Part shown: in pieces, positions 6,829 to 15,845 of the stretch
Numbering within the stretch: position 1 is the first letter of the stretch
Layout of the letters: every line of letters begins with the position of its first letter
DNA from: Acidimicrobiaceae bacterium
Lineage (GTDB): Bacteria; Actinomycetota; Acidimicrobiia; Acidimicrobiales; Bog-793
NCBI GenBank assembly: GCA_003159795.1
Contig: PLPK01000060.1
Span: 2,646-45,933, forward strand
DNA: 43,288 nucleotides
Direction: 5' to 3'
The notes under the pieces: generated by a model
Seen by the model: the letters and a program-made list of their open reading frames with translations, nothing else
What the model was told of the DNA's origin: nothing
Database searches by the model: none
Translations under genes and position numbers: made by a program

Positions 6829-8258
6829 TGGCGCCTGAGCCGACGAGCGCCCGGCCGCCCGAAGTACGCCGGCGGAGCGGGCAGAGTCGGCTGCCGAGCT
6901 GGCGGTGGGAGGCGCTCCGCACGACGTTCTGGCTCGTGCCGACCCTCCTCGTCGTGGTCGCCAGCCTCCTTTTCCTCCTCACGTTCGAGATCGACTGGGC
7001 CGTCTACCACAAGCACCTGGCGCTGCCGTTCTGGATCGTCTCGGTCAGCGCAACGGCCGGTCGCGAGGTGCTCATCGGGATCGCCGCGGCCATCATCACC
7101 GTCGTCGGTGTCGTGTTCTCGGTCACGATCGTGGCGCTCACCCTCGCCTCGCAGCAGTTCGGACCGCGCATGATGCGGAACTTCGTCCGTGACGTCGGCA
7201 ACCAGGTCACGCTCGGCGTCTTCGTCGCCACGTTCGTCTACTCGATCCTGACGCTCGTCGTGGTCACCGCCGACTTCCCCGGCGGGTTCGTCCCGCACCT
7301 GTCGGTCACCGTCTCTGAGGCGCTGATGCTGGTCGACATCACAGTGCTGATCTACTTCATCCACCACATCTCGAAGTCCATCCAGCTGCCCGAGGTCATC
7401 GCCAGCATCGGCTCGGACCTCGTCCGCGCGATCGACGCCGAGTTCTCCGAAATGGCGCCGGACGAACGGCCCCTGCCGGACGCGAGCGGGAAATCACTGA
7501 CCGAGCTCGAGAGCCTGATCGACCGCGGCGGTGCCCCCGTCGCGTCGAGCGTGAGCGGCTACCTTCAGTTCGTCGGCTACGGACAGCTCGTCGACATCGC
7601 GACCCGGACCGACTCCGTCATCCGCCTGGCGTACAGCCCGGGGCACTTCCTCGTGGCCGGCCGGCCGCTGGCGACGGTCTGGCCGCCCGAGGCCGCCGAC
7701 AAGGTCGCGATCGCGCTCGGCCGGGCACACGTAGCCGGACCACACCGCACGCTGATGCAGGACCCGGTCTTCGCGATCGACCAGCTCGTCGAGATCGCGA
7801 TCCGTGCGCTGTCGGCGGCGGTCAACGACACGTTCACCGCGATCACCTGCATCGACTGGCTCTCGGCGGGTCTCAGCCGCCTCTCCGGCCGGATCCTCAC
7901 CGAGGGCGTCTACCGCGACCACGTCGGGCGCATCCGGCTGATCGGGACCGACCCGTCCTACGCCCGCATGGTCGACCGGGCCTTCGACAAGGTCCGCCAG
8001 GCGGCCGGGGGCATGCCGGCCGTGATCATCCGGATGATCGACGCCCTCGCCGCGATCGGCGACCTGACCACGACACCCGAGCAACGTCGGATCCTGTTGC
8101 GCCAGGCGGACGCGATCCTGCGCAGCGCCGAGCGGTCCGTGTCGGAACCGGACGACCAGGACGACATCCACGCCCACTACGAGCGACTGGTGCGCAAGCT
8201 CGCGGAACGCGAGGTGGCGACGTCGGCAGGGCCCGGTGCTGTCGGAGTGGCGCCCTGA
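6828..8258 (+). CDS. DUF2254 predicted membrane protein
   Basis: About 476 residues from ATG 6828; the frame is open to a GTG at 6690, but the added 46 residues are Arg/Ser-rich and not typical. Four membrane helices lie at about 33-53, 82-105, 125-148 and 160-178. Between helices 2 and 3 is the DUF2254 signature VALTLASQQFGPRMMRNFVR with DVGNQVTLGVFV. The large C-terminal part is cytoplasmic and includes IATRTDSVIRLAYSPGHFLV, DQLVEIAIRALSAAVNDTFTA and YERLVRKLAE near the end. The biochemical role of this family is not established. The 207-base upstream stretch holds only the possible leader ORF. Confidence 0.88.
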   Translation: MAPEPTSARPPEVRRRSGQSRLPSWRWEALRTTFWLVPTLLVVVASLLFLLTFEIDWAVYHKHLALPFWIVSVSATAGREVLIGIAAAIITVVGVVFSVTIVALTLASQQFGPRMMRNFVRDVGNQVTLGVFVATFVYSILTLVVVTADFPGGFVPHLSVTVSEALMLVDITVLIYFIHHISKSIQLPEVIASIGSDLVRAIDAEFSEMAPDERPLPDASGKSLTELESLIDRGGAPVASSVSGYLQFVGYGQLVDIATRTDSVIRLAYSPGHFLVAGRPLATVWPPEAADKVAIALGRAHVAGPHRTLMQDPVFAIDQLVEIAIRALSAAVNDTFTAITCIDWLSAGLSRLSGRILTEGVYRDHVGRIRLIGTDPSYARMVDRAFDKVRQAAGGMPAVIIRMIDALAAIGDLTTTPEQRRILLRQADAILRSAERSVSEPDDQDDIHAHYERLVRKLAEREVATSAGPGAVGVAP

Positions 8259-8410
8259 GCCGGGGCGCGGGTGGGACCGCCGAGCGGCGCACCCGGGGCG
8301 TGAAAGCGGTCGGCGGAGCCGGCCGCCTCGCGACATTTTTTGTCACGAAAGGCGCGGCACCGCTGATTTGCATCGCTAATGTCCTCTGAGCGATAGCTCC
8401 GGGGGGAGGG

Positions 8411-9796
8411 ATGATGACGCTCGAACTGGCACGTTGGCAGTTTGCCGTCGTCACGATCTTTCACTTCTTCTTCGTTCCGCTGACGATCGGCCTCAGCTTC
8501 CTCGTCGCCATCATGCAGACGCTCGCCTATCGGCGGAAGGACCCCGGCTGGGACCGGCTCAGCCGCTTCTTCGGCCGCCTGTTCCTCATCAACCTCGCCG
8601 TCGGCGTCGTCACCGGCATCGTCCTCGAGTTCCAGTTCGGTCTCAACTGGTCCTCGTACTCGGTATTCGTGGGCAACATCTTCGGTGCACCCCTCGCCAT
8701 CGAGGGACTGCTGGCGTTCTTCCTCGAATCAACCTTCATCGGGCTGTGGATCTTCGGGCGGGAACGCCTCTCGGCCCGGCTGCATCTCGCCACGATCTGG
8801 GTGGTGGCCGCGGGAACCGTGCTCTCGGTGCTGTTCATCCTGGCCGCCAACGCCTGGATGCAGCACCCGGTCGGCTACAAGGTCGTCCACGGACAGGCGG
8901 TCCTCACGAACTTCTGGTTGATCCTCGGCAATTCCACCCTGTGGGCCCAGTTCGCCCACACCGTGCTCGCCGCCTTCGCTACCGGCGGCGCCCTGACGCT
9001 GGGGATCAGCGTCTGGCGGGCACACCGCGACCGGAACGACCCGGAAGCCCGGCGCGCCTTTCAGCGCTCGGCCCACCTCGCCACGGTCTTCCTGCTCGGT
9101 GCGGTGGTGCTCACCGCCGTCGCCGGCGACTCGTTGGGCCGGGTGATGGATACCCAGGAGCCGATGAAGATGGCGGCGGCCGAGGGCCTCTACCGCACGG
9201 CGAACGGCGCGCCCTTCTCGCTGCTCACGATCACCAACCTGTCGGACCAGCCGGTCGTGCAGATCCGGGTGCCGCACGTGCTCTCGCTGATCGAGGACCT
9301 GAGCTGGAACGGCCAGGTGCCGGGGATCGACAACATCCAGGCCGCCGACGTGGCCAAGTACGGGCACGGGAGCTACGTGCCGATGATCTGGCTCACCTAC
9401 TGGTCGTTCCGGGTGATGGTCGCTGCCGGGGTGCTGATGATCCTGCTCGGAGCCTGGGGGGTGCTCCTCGCCTGGCGCAAGAAGCTGGCTGACAGCCTCT
9501 GGTTCCGGCGCGCCGCGCTCTGTGGGATCGCCCTGCCGTTCATCGCCAACACGGCCGGCTGGGTCATGACCGAGGTCGGCCGCCAACCCTGGATCGTCTA
9601 CGGCGTGATGCTGACGGCCAAGGGCGTGTCCGGCGTGACGGTCGCCGACGTGGCGACCACGCTCGCCGCCTTCGTCCTCATCTACACGGCCCTCGGCGTC
9701 ACCGAGGCTGCCCTGATGACGCGCTCGGCGCGGCGACCGCTCGACGAGCCCGACGCGGACCCCGAGTCGTCGCTCGGGCCGAGCCTCGTGTACTGA
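8411..9796 (+). CDS. cydA: Cytochrome bd ubiquinol/menaquinol oxidase subunit I
   Basis: A 461-residue haem-bearing subunit of the cytochrome bd terminal oxidase, which reduces oxygen to water with quinol at the membrane. Start ATG 8411 (or the second ATG at 8414) follows a GGGGGGAGGG ribosome site. H18 in QFAVVTIFHFFFVPLTIG matches the haem b595/d axial histidine region. Further hallmarks are GIVLEFQFGLNW, GNSTLWAQFAHTVLAAF and YWSFRVMVAAGV (haem b558 methionine region). The terminal VGRQPWIVYGVM motif is also present. The quinol loop is short, as in non-enterobacterial enzymes. It leads the cydABDC operon. The 152-base upstream stretch shows no convincing Rex or other operator. Confidence 0.97.
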   Translation: MMTLELARWQFAVVTIFHFFFVPLTIGLSFLVAIMQTLAYRRKDPGWDRLSRFFGRLFLINLAVGVVTGIVLEFQFGLNWSSYSVFVGNIFGAPLAIEGLLAFFLESTFIGLWIFGRERLSARLHLATIWVVAAGTVLSVLFILAANAWMQHPVGYKVVHGQAVLTNFWLILGNSTLWAQFAHTVLAAFATGGALTLGISVWRAHRDRNDPEARRAFQRSAHLATVFLLGAVVLTAVAGDSLGRVMDTQEPMKMAAAEGLYRTANGAPFSLLTITNLSDQPVVQIRVPHVLSLIEDLSWNGQVPGIDNIQAADVAKYGHGSYVPMIWLTYWSFRVMVAAGVLMILLGAWGVLLAWRKKLADSLWFRRAALCGIALPFIANTAGWVMTEVGRQPWIVYGVMLTAKGVSGVTVADVATTLAAFVLIYTALGVTEAALMTRSARRPLDEPDADPESSLGPSLVY

Positions 9797-9805
9797 GAGG
9801 TCAAG

Positions 9806-10852
9806 GTGGCTCCCTTCTCCGATCTCAACACGACCTGGTTCGCCCTCATCGGGCTGCTCTGGATCGGCTACTTCTTCCTCGAGGGGTTCGACTTCGGCGT
9901 CGCGGTCGTGACACCGTTCGTCATCAAAGACGAGACCGATCGCCGGCTCTGCCTCAACGCCGTCGGCCCCGTGTGGGACGGGAACGAGGTCTGGCTCCTC
10001 GTCGCCGGCGGGGCGATGTTCGCCGCCTTCCCCCTGTGGTACGCCCGCCTGTTCAGCGGCTTCTACCTCGCGCTGTTCCTCATCCTCGTGGCCCTCATCT
10101 TCCGCGGGGTCTCGTTCGAGTTCCGCGGCCACGACGACCGGGCGAGCTGGCGGAGGACCTGGGACGTCGCCAACTTCGTCGGCAGCCTCATCCCGGCGGT
10201 CGTCTGGGGGGTCGCCTTCACGGACCTCGTCCACGGTGTGCCGCTGTCGCCGGGGGGCCACTACTACGGCGGGCTCCCGGGGCTCCTCCACCCGATCGCC
10301 CTCGTCGGCGGTCTCGCCAGCCTGGCGGTCTTCGTCTTCCACGGCTCGCTCTTCCTCAGCTTGAAGACGAGCGGCGACGTCGCCCGGCGCGCGCGCCGCG
10401 CCGCCGGCTACGTGGGTGTCGCCGCCGTCGCCCTGCTCGGGGGCGTCGTCGCCTGGGTCACGGCCGCCGACCGGCCGGCGGTGGCCGGATCGGTGACCGC
10501 GGTGCTGCCGCTCGTCCTCGGCATCGGCGCCGTCGCCGCAATCGCCGTCGCAACGGTCCTCGTGGCTGCCCGACGCGACGGATGGGCCTTCGCCGCCACG
10601 GGCCTCGCCATCATCGCGGCGATGGGGGCCGTCTTCAGCCGGATGTTCCCGCTCGTCCTGCCGGCGAGCAACCGGGCCGCCAACGCCCTCACCATCGCGG
10701 CAAGCGCCTCGCAGCACAACACGCTCGCCGTGATGAGCATCGCCGCGGCTTGCTTCATGCCGTTCGTCCTCGCCTACCAGGCCTGGACCTACTGGGTCTT
10801 CCGCAAGCGCCTCGCTCGCCCGGTCGCCTCGACCAGCACCGCCGCGAACTAG
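9806..10852 (+). CDS. cydB: Cytochrome bd oxidase subunit II
   Basis: A 348-residue membrane subunit partnering CydA. GTG start at 9806 has GAGAGG upstream and lies nine bases after the cydA stop. The N terminus LIGLLWIGYFFLEGFDFGVA and the following GPVWDGNEVWLLVAGGAMFA are diagnostic for CydB. Next come PLWYARLFSGFYLALFLIL and the conserved FRGVSFEFRG. Late helices include ASQHNTLAVMSIAAACFMPF and the terminal AYQAWTYWVFRKR. Eight or nine membrane helices are apparent, normal for the family. It is followed two bases later by cydD, so expression is tightly coupled. Confidence 0.97.
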   Translation: MAPFSDLNTTWFALIGLLWIGYFFLEGFDFGVAVVTPFVIKDETDRRLCLNAVGPVWDGNEVWLLVAGGAMFAAFPLWYARLFSGFYLALFLILVALIFRGVSFEFRGHDDRASWRRTWDVANFVGSLIPAVVWGVAFTDLVHGVPLSPGGHYYGGLPGLLHPIALVGGLASLAVFVFHGSLFLSLKTSGDVARRARRAAGYVGVAAVALLGGVVAWVTAADRPAVAGSVTAVLPLVLGIGAVAAIAVATVLVAARRDGWAFAATGLAIIAAMGAVFSRMFPLVLPASNRAANALTIAASASQHNTLAVMSIAAACFMPFVLAYQAWTYWVFRKRLARPVASTSTAAN

Positions 10853-10854
10853 CT

Positions 10855-12645
10855 GTGTCCGGTCGCTTCGGCGCACGCCGGGCAGCCGAGCCGTCGCGTT
10901 CGGGTGCCGGTCGGCGGCTCGTCGTGCAGCTGCCCGTCGTCCGACGCACCGTCACCGCCTCGGCCGCAGTCGGGCTCGTCTCGACGGCCACCGTCGTCGT
11001 GCAGGCCGTCGCGCTGGCGCACCTCCTCGCTGGCGCGATGCCCGGGGCCCACCCGGGCGACCGCCTTACCGCCTTCGTCGCTCTCGGGGCGGCGGCCGCC
11101 GTGCGAGGCCTCGCGGCCCTCGTCGGAGAGACGCTGGCCCATCTCGGTGCGACGAAGGCCAAGGCCGACCTGCGCGCGCAGCTCGTCGGAGCGGCGCTCG
11201 CGCGCGCCCCGTCCGGCGACGCCGGCGGTCCGGGAGACCTCGCGACGGTGGCGGGGCGCGGGCTCGACGCGCTGGACGTCTACATCGGGCGGTGCCTGCC
11301 GGACCTCGTCCTCGCCGTCGTTGCTCCGCTCGCGCTGGCGGTCGCCGTCGGCGTGCTCGACTGGATCTCCGGCGTCATCGTCGTCACCGCCATCGTCCTG
11401 TTCCCGGTCTTCGGCGCGCTCGTCGGACGCGCCAGCCTCGCGCTCGCCGGGAACCGCTGGCGACAGGTCGAGGGCCTCGGGCGCCACATCACGGACGTCT
11501 TCGAGGGACTCCCGATCCTGCGGGCCTTCGACCGCACGGCCGAGCAGCGCCGCCGCATCGAGACCGCCGGTGAGGCGCTGCGCGAGGCGAGTCTCTCGAC
11601 ACTGCGCACCGCCTTCCTCTCGGCGCTCGTCCTCGACACACTGGCCTCGGTCTCCGTCGCGCTCCTGGCGGTCCCCCTCGGGCTGCGGCTCCTCAACGGA
11701 ACGGTCGGCCTTCCGGCGGCGCTCGCGGTCCTCATCGTCGCGCCCGAGGTGTTCCTGCCCCTCCGACGGGCGAGCGCCGAGTTCCACGAGAGCACCGAGG
11801 GACTCGCGGCCCTCGGACAGGCGATGGCGCTGATCGGACCGGGAGACCCTTCCGGCGTGGGCCGTGCGCCGCGCGGTGAGAGGCGCCTCAGGGAGATCCC
11901 CGACCCGGTGCGGGTGCCGGTCGAGCTGCGCGCCGTGCGCTTCGAGGTCACCGGCCGGCACGATCCCATCCTCGACGGCGCCGACCTGACGATCGCCCCG
12001 GGCGAGACGGTCGTCGTGGTGGGCCCCAACGGCACGGGCAAGTCGACCGTCGCGGCGTTGCTGCTCGGCTTCGTGCAGCCGTCGCGCGGTGCGGTCACGG
12101 TCGGGGGCGTCGACCTTGCCGACCTCGACCCCGCCTCGTGGCGCGAGCGGGTGACCTACCTTCCCGAGCGCCCGGCGCTGCTCGGTCGCACGCTCGCCGA
12201 GAACCTGCGCCTCGCCGACCCCGAGGCCTCCGAGGAGGCGCTCGTCGCCGCCCTCGTCGCCGCGGGCGCGCCGGATCTCGCCGGCGACCTGCCATCCGGC
12301 CTCGCCACCCGCCTGGGCGCCGGCGGGCGCCCCGTGTCCTCGGGCGAACTGCAGCGCATCGCCCTCGCGCGCACGCTGCTCCGGCGCGGCTCGCTCTACG
12401 TGCTCGACGAGCCCACCGTGCATCTCGACGCCGCGACGGAGGCCACCGTCGTCACCGGGCTCCGCCGAGTGCTCGAGGGGCGCAGCGCCTTCATCGTCAC
12501 GCACCGCCCCGCGGTCGCGGACCTCGCCGACCGGGTCGTGCGGCTGTCCGGGGGCAGGTTCGTCCCCGCCGAGCTGCTCGCGCCCAACGGCACCGCGGGC
12601 ACCTCGCCGGAGCCGGCGGCAGCCGGCGCGGGGGCGGGTCAGTGA
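10855..12645 (+). CDS. cydD: Thiol reductant ABC exporter subunit CydD
   Basis: A 596-residue half transporter: six-helix membrane domain (about 20-310) and a C-terminal ATPase. With CydC it exports cysteine/glutathione-type thiols, needed for cytochrome bd assembly. GTG start at 10855 is two bases after the cydB stop; the frame is open far upstream, but that part is a shadow of cydB. Recognisable motifs: NRWRQVEGLGRHITDVFEGL (membrane-domain coupling region), Walker A GPNGTGKST near 390, the degenerate signature SSGELQRIALAR near 495, Walker B YVLDEPT near 515 and switch histidine in IVTHRP. The C terminus is an Ala/Gly-rich tail. Confidence 0.94.
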   Translation: MSGRFGARRAAEPSRSGAGRRLVVQLPVVRRTVTASAAVGLVSTATVVVQAVALAHLLAGAMPGAHPGDRLTAFVALGAAAAVRGLAALVGETLAHLGATKAKADLRAQLVGAALARAPSGDAGGPGDLATVAGRGLDALDVYIGRCLPDLVLAVVAPLALAVAVGVLDWISGVIVVTAIVLFPVFGALVGRASLALAGNRWRQVEGLGRHITDVFEGLPILRAFDRTAEQRRRIETAGEALREASLSTLRTAFLSALVLDTLASVSVALLAVPLGLRLLNGTVGLPAALAVLIVAPEVFLPLRRASAEFHESTEGLAALGQAMALIGPGDPSGVGRAPRGERRLREIPDPVRVPVELRAVRFEVTGRHDPILDGADLTIAPGETVVVVGPNGTGKSTVAALLLGFVQPSRGAVTVGGVDLADLDPASWRERVTYLPERPALLGRTLAENLRLADPEASEEALVAALVAAGAPDLAGDLPSGLATRLGAGGRPVSSGELQRIALARTLLRRGSLYVLDEPTVHLDAATEATVVTGLRRVLEGRSAFIVTHRPAVADLADRVVRLSGGRFVPAELLAPNGTAGTSPEPAAAGAGAGQ

Positions 12646-12652
12646 GGCCGTC

Positions 12653-14410
12653 ATGACACCAGCCTCGGGCCGGGGAGGGGGTAGCGGCGCGGGCGGCGCG
12701 GTCCGCGTCGGCTCGATGCGGAGCCTCGGGCTCGCACCGCGCCGTCTCACCCGGGCGAGCGTGTCGGGCACGATCGGCGCCGCCAGCGGCATCGGGCTCC
12801 TGGCGACATCGGGATGGCTCATCACCAGGGCGGCCGGGCGCCCACCCGTCTTCGTCCTCAGCGTCGCCATCGGCCTTGTGCAGGCGTTCGCCGTCGCCCG
12901 GGGGATCGCCCGCTACTTCGAACGGCTCGGCGTCCATGACGTCTCCCTCGACCTGCTCGGCCGGCTCCGGCTCCGGCTCTTCGACACGCTCGAGCCCCTC
13001 GTCCCCGGCGGGCTCGGTCCCACCGGCTCCGGCGAGGTGCTGAGCGGCTTCGTCTCCGACGCCGAGATCATCGCCAAGGCGTTCGCGAAGCGGGTCACGA
13101 CCGCAATCGACCTCGTCGCGAGCATCGTCCTCGGGACCGCGGTCGCCCTCGTCGTCGAACCGGGAGTCGGGGTCGTGCTACTCGCGGGAGCGGTCGCGAT
13201 GACCGTCGTCGCGCTGGTGGCCGCCCGGCTCGGCCGGGCCGGCGCCGAGCGTGAGGCCGCGGCGCGCGCTGAGCTCGCCGACTCCGTCATCGACACGATG
13301 CGCGTCGCCCGCGAGCTCGTCGCTTTCGGCCGTGAGGACCTTGTGACCGCGCGACTCGCGGAGATCCGCCGGCGCTCGAACTCGGGCGCGGCCCGCCGCG
13401 CGTTCGCGACGGGGATCGGCCGCGCCGGCGCGACGTTCACCGCCACGGCGGCGCTTGCCGCCGTCGTCGCGACCGGCATCGCGGCGCACGATGCCGGTCA
13501 CGTCTCAGGCGTGATGCTCGCCGTCGAGGTGTTCGTCGCGCTTGCCGTCTACGACCAGTGCGCCGTCCTGCCACTCGTGCTCGCCGACTCGGCCGCCGGG
13601 CGGTCGGCCGCCCACCGCCTGTGGGCGCTCGGCGCCCTCCCGGCCCCGGTCGTCGAACCCGATCTCGACGCCGGCCCACCCGACGGCGCGGCCGAGATCG
13701 CCTTCGACGGGGTCCGGGTCACCCACGACGGCACCGTTGCGCTCGACGAGTTGTCCCTGCGGCTCCCGCCGGGCAAGCGGGTCGCCCTCGTCGGCCGCAG
13801 CGCCTCCGGCAAGACGAGCGCGCTCTATGCGCTTTTGCACTTCGTCCCGTGCGCTGCCGGGCGCGCCTCGATCGGCGGGGTCGACGTCGCCCGGATCACG
13901 CGGGCCGGTATCGCCCGCCACATCGGGTGGGTGGACGATGTCACCCACGTCTTCGCGACGAACCTCGGCGACAACCTCCGGATTGCCGACACGGAGGCCA
14001 CGGAGGCGAGTTGCGTCGCGGCGCTGGCCGCCGTCGGGCTCGCGGCCTGGTTCGCGTCCCTGCCGGAGGGCCTATCCACCCGACTCGGCGCCGGGGGACG
14101 GCCGATGAGCGCCGGGGAGCGCCAGCGACTCGGATTGGCCCGCGCCCTCCTCGCCGGGGGCGACACGCTTGCGCTCGACGAGCCGACGGCGCACATCGAC
14201 CCGACATCGTCGGCCGACGTGCTCGACGAGCTCGTCGGCGCGACCGGGTCGAAGACGGTCCTCGTCATCAGCCACGAACCGGGCCTGGACCGTCTCGTCG
14301 ACGAGATCGTCACCCTCGAGGGCGGGCGGGTCGTCGATCGCCAGGCGACCCGGCGCGATCCGGCTGCCGGCCGTCCCCCCGGTGCGGCCGGGTGCAGCTC
14401 GGATCACTGA
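12653..14410 (+). CDS. cydC: Thiol reductant ABC exporter subunit CydC
   Basis: A 585-residue half transporter pairing with CydD. ATG at 12653 is seven bases after the cydD stop. The N-terminal segment GIGLLATSGWLITRAAGRPP followed by VARGIARYFERLGVHD is the characteristic opening of CydC, with membrane helices to about 310. The ATPase domain has Walker A GRSASGKTS near 381, a WVDDVTHVFATNL Q-loop region where the usual Gln is replaced, signature SAGERQRLGLARALL near 485, Walker B LALDEPTAHID near 505 and switch His in ISHEPG. It closes the operon and is convergent with the 14486 gene 75 bases away; I see no clear terminator between them. Confidence 0.94.
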   Translation: MTPASGRGGGSGAGGAVRVGSMRSLGLAPRRLTRASVSGTIGAASGIGLLATSGWLITRAAGRPPVFVLSVAIGLVQAFAVARGIARYFERLGVHDVSLDLLGRLRLRLFDTLEPLVPGGLGPTGSGEVLSGFVSDAEIIAKAFAKRVTTAIDLVASIVLGTAVALVVEPGVGVVLLAGAVAMTVVALVAARLGRAGAEREAAARAELADSVIDTMRVARELVAFGREDLVTARLAEIRRRSNSGAARRAFATGIGRAGATFTATAALAAVVATGIAAHDAGHVSGVMLAVEVFVALAVYDQCAVLPLVLADSAAGRSAAHRLWALGALPAPVVEPDLDAGPPDGAAEIAFDGVRVTHDGTVALDELSLRLPPGKRVALVGRSASGKTSALYALLHFVPCAAGRASIGGVDVARITRAGIARHIGWVDDVTHVFATNLGDNLRIADTEATEASCVAALAAVGLAAWFASLPEGLSTRLGAGGRPMSAGERQRLGLARALLAGGDTLALDEPTAHIDPTSSADVLDELVGATGSKTVLVISHEPGLDRLVDEIVTLEGGRVVDRQATRRDPAAGRPPGAAGCSSDH

Positions 14411-14485
14411 CCCCCGCCACGACCGAACTGGCCGGGCCACCCCGACGACTGATCGAGGCGCGAAGGCCGCCGCGAGGACGAAGGA

Positions 14486-15409
14486 TCAGGTGTCAGACGC
14501 CATCTGGCTCCCTGGTGCCATGTTGGCCTCGGGAGCCAGGTAGCTTCCGGGAGCCGCCTGGGCCGGCTCGGCCTTGTCGCGAACCGGGATCTCGTAGACG
14601 CGCCGCGCCACCGCGAGAGCGAGCACGGCGAAGCCGAGCGCGAGGACGAACTCCGGCACCGAAAGGCCGATCCGGAAACCGTTGAGCGAGTACGGCGGGC
14701 TGCCGAGCACGACCTTGCTCGTCACCGCCTGGCCGAGTGACCCGAGGGCGAGGAGGGCGAGGCCGATCGCGGCGAACACGGTCTGAGGAGACTTGATGGC
14801 AAAGGTCGCGCGCGCCACGACGATCACGGTGAGGAGCAGGGCGAATCCCACCAGCGCGAAGACGGCTTGCGTCATGCCCATGGTGGCGTCGCCGACGTCG
14901 AGCGGCGGCAGACCCTGAGAAACGGCGGTGAGCGCCAGCGCGATCGCGGCACCGAACCACAGCGCGGCGAAATGCGCCTTGGTGGCGTCGTCGTGCTCGA
15001 CGAAGGAGCGCCGGGCCGCCTTGATGGCGTAGAAGAGGAACCACCCGCCGATCCCGGCGGCCATCAGCACCTCTGCCGTCATGAGCGATCCCTGCGAGTC
15101 CACGCCGCCGTACAGGGCGCCGATCGCGATCACGATGGTGGCGAGGCTCAGCACGCCGACCTCACCGGCCGCCGCCCAGTGGCGACGCAGACAGAGAATC
15201 CACACCACCATCACAAGGGCGATGACAGCCACCGCCCAACCGGCGAAGAAGACCCAGGCGTACGCCGTGTTCAACTTGTTGCTGGTCGAATTGTCGGACG
15301 CCGAAAGGAGGACGAACGCCAACCCTTCGAGCACGAAGGCGATCGTGACGAGCGCGGCGGCCAGCCACACAACCGCCATCGCGATCCGGGACTTCGTCAG
15401 TTCGATCAT
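14486..15409 (-). CDS. Multi-pass integral membrane protein of unknown function
   Basis: A 307-residue protein starting at ATG 15409, preceded by GAGCGAGGG. The longer open frame to 15664 adds a non-hydrophobic, Arg/Pro-rich stretch and is rejected. About eight hydrophobic helices span residues 9-275, for example AMAVVWLAAALVTIAFVLEG, VFFAGWAVAVIALVMVVWIL and EFVLALGFAVLALAV. The cytoplasmic C-terminal tail is Ala/Pro/Met-rich with a loosely repeated YLAPEANMAPGSQMA. No cofactor or transport motif is recognised. It lies between the cyd genes and the hdr operon and may have an envelope or redox role, but this is only positional. Confidence 0.75.
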   Translation of the reverse strand: MIELTKSRIAMAVVWLAAALVTIAFVLEGLAFVLLSASDNSTSNKLNTAYAWVFFAGWAVAVIALVMVVWILCLRRHWAAAGEVGVLSLATIVIAIGALYGGVDSQGSLMTAEVLMAAGIGGWFLFYAIKAARRSFVEHDDATKAHFAALWFGAAIALALTAVSQGLPPLDVGDATMGMTQAVFALVGFALLLTVIVVARATFAIKSPQTVFAAIGLALLALGSLGQAVTSKVVLGSPPYSLNGFRIGLSVPEFVLALGFAVLALAVARRVYEIPVRDKAEPAQAAPGSYLAPEANMAPGSQMASDT

Positions 15410-15570
15410 GAGCCCTCGCTCCAATGCGTTTGTCGAACAAGCACCATCAGGCTGCCGGGCCAAAACAGATTGCCCCGCCCGCCAAGTGTGCCAGAGACGC
15501 GGCGCTGGTGGACCCAGAACCCCCGGACGACCTGCGTTGCGGCCCGGTTCCGCCGGCTGTAGAAGGTTGG

Positions 15571-15595
15571 CCAGGCCAGTCGTACCTGGGCCTGG
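15571..15595. terminator. Inverted repeat downstream of the hdr operon
   Basis: CCAGGCCAG pairs with CTGGGCCTGG over nine bases with one bulged G around a six-base loop TCGTAC. It lies 250 bases beyond the last hdr stop and 30 bases before the SQR remnant. It could end the long minus-strand hdr transcript or be a relic operator of the remnant. No T-tract. Confidence 0.35.
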
Positions 15596-15624
15596 TGACC
15601 GCCCCGCCAGGAGAGATCCGCCGG

Positions 15625-15810
15625 ATGCACCATCGGATCGTCGTTGTCGGGGACGGCACCGCATGGTGCTCGCCGAGTGCGACTACGACCACAAGGCCCA
15701 CCCGACGATCCCATTCATCGACACTCGGCGCGAGCGCGACGACATGTGGCTCTCAAACGCTACGGCCTGCCCGCCCTTTACTGGAACGTCGTGCCCGCGG
15801 CCTCGGCTGA
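15625..15810 (+). pseudogene. Sulfide:quinone oxidoreductase remnant (N- and C-terminal stubs)
   Basis: ATG 15625 with AGGAGAG upstream opens MHHRIVVVGDGTA, the start of an FAD Rossmann fold (usual V-V-G-G-G-T-A). In the next frame the sequence reads MVLAECDYDHKAHPTIPFID then TRRERDDMWL. After a further one-base shift it reads LKRYGLPALYWNVV. These two blocks match the C-terminal region of SQR-family flavoproteins (LAEFDY...P.IDT.KER.DMW.LKRYGLP.LYWN). The whole central part, including the redox cysteines, is missing. It occupies most of the 436-base gap between the 15409 start and the end of hdrC; the remaining sequence holds only the hairpin at 15571. Confidence 0.7.
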
Positions 15811-15845
15811 ACCTGCCCCGCCGGGGGCCCGGTCGACGCCGGTTC

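Noticed and set aside
8330-8350. TTTTTTGTCACGAAA upstream of cydA as a Rex or other redox-regulator site
   Set aside because: It does not match the Rex palindrome TTGTGAANNNNTTCACAA and has no symmetric partner arm.
9973-10854. Upstream extension of cydD through the cydB gene
   Set aside because: The extension is an off-frame reading of cydB; GTG 10855 directly follows the cydB stop and begins the CydD-like sequence.
8729-10876. Minus-strand open frame of 715 codons opposite cydA/cydB
   Set aside because: Composition is Asp/Glu/Arg/Gly/His repetitive and the opposite strand encodes unmistakable CydA and CydB; it is a high-GC antisense shadow.
10849-12870. Minus-strand open frame of 673 codons opposite cydD/cydC
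   Set aside because: Same antisense shadow pattern; CydD motifs are intact on the plus strand.
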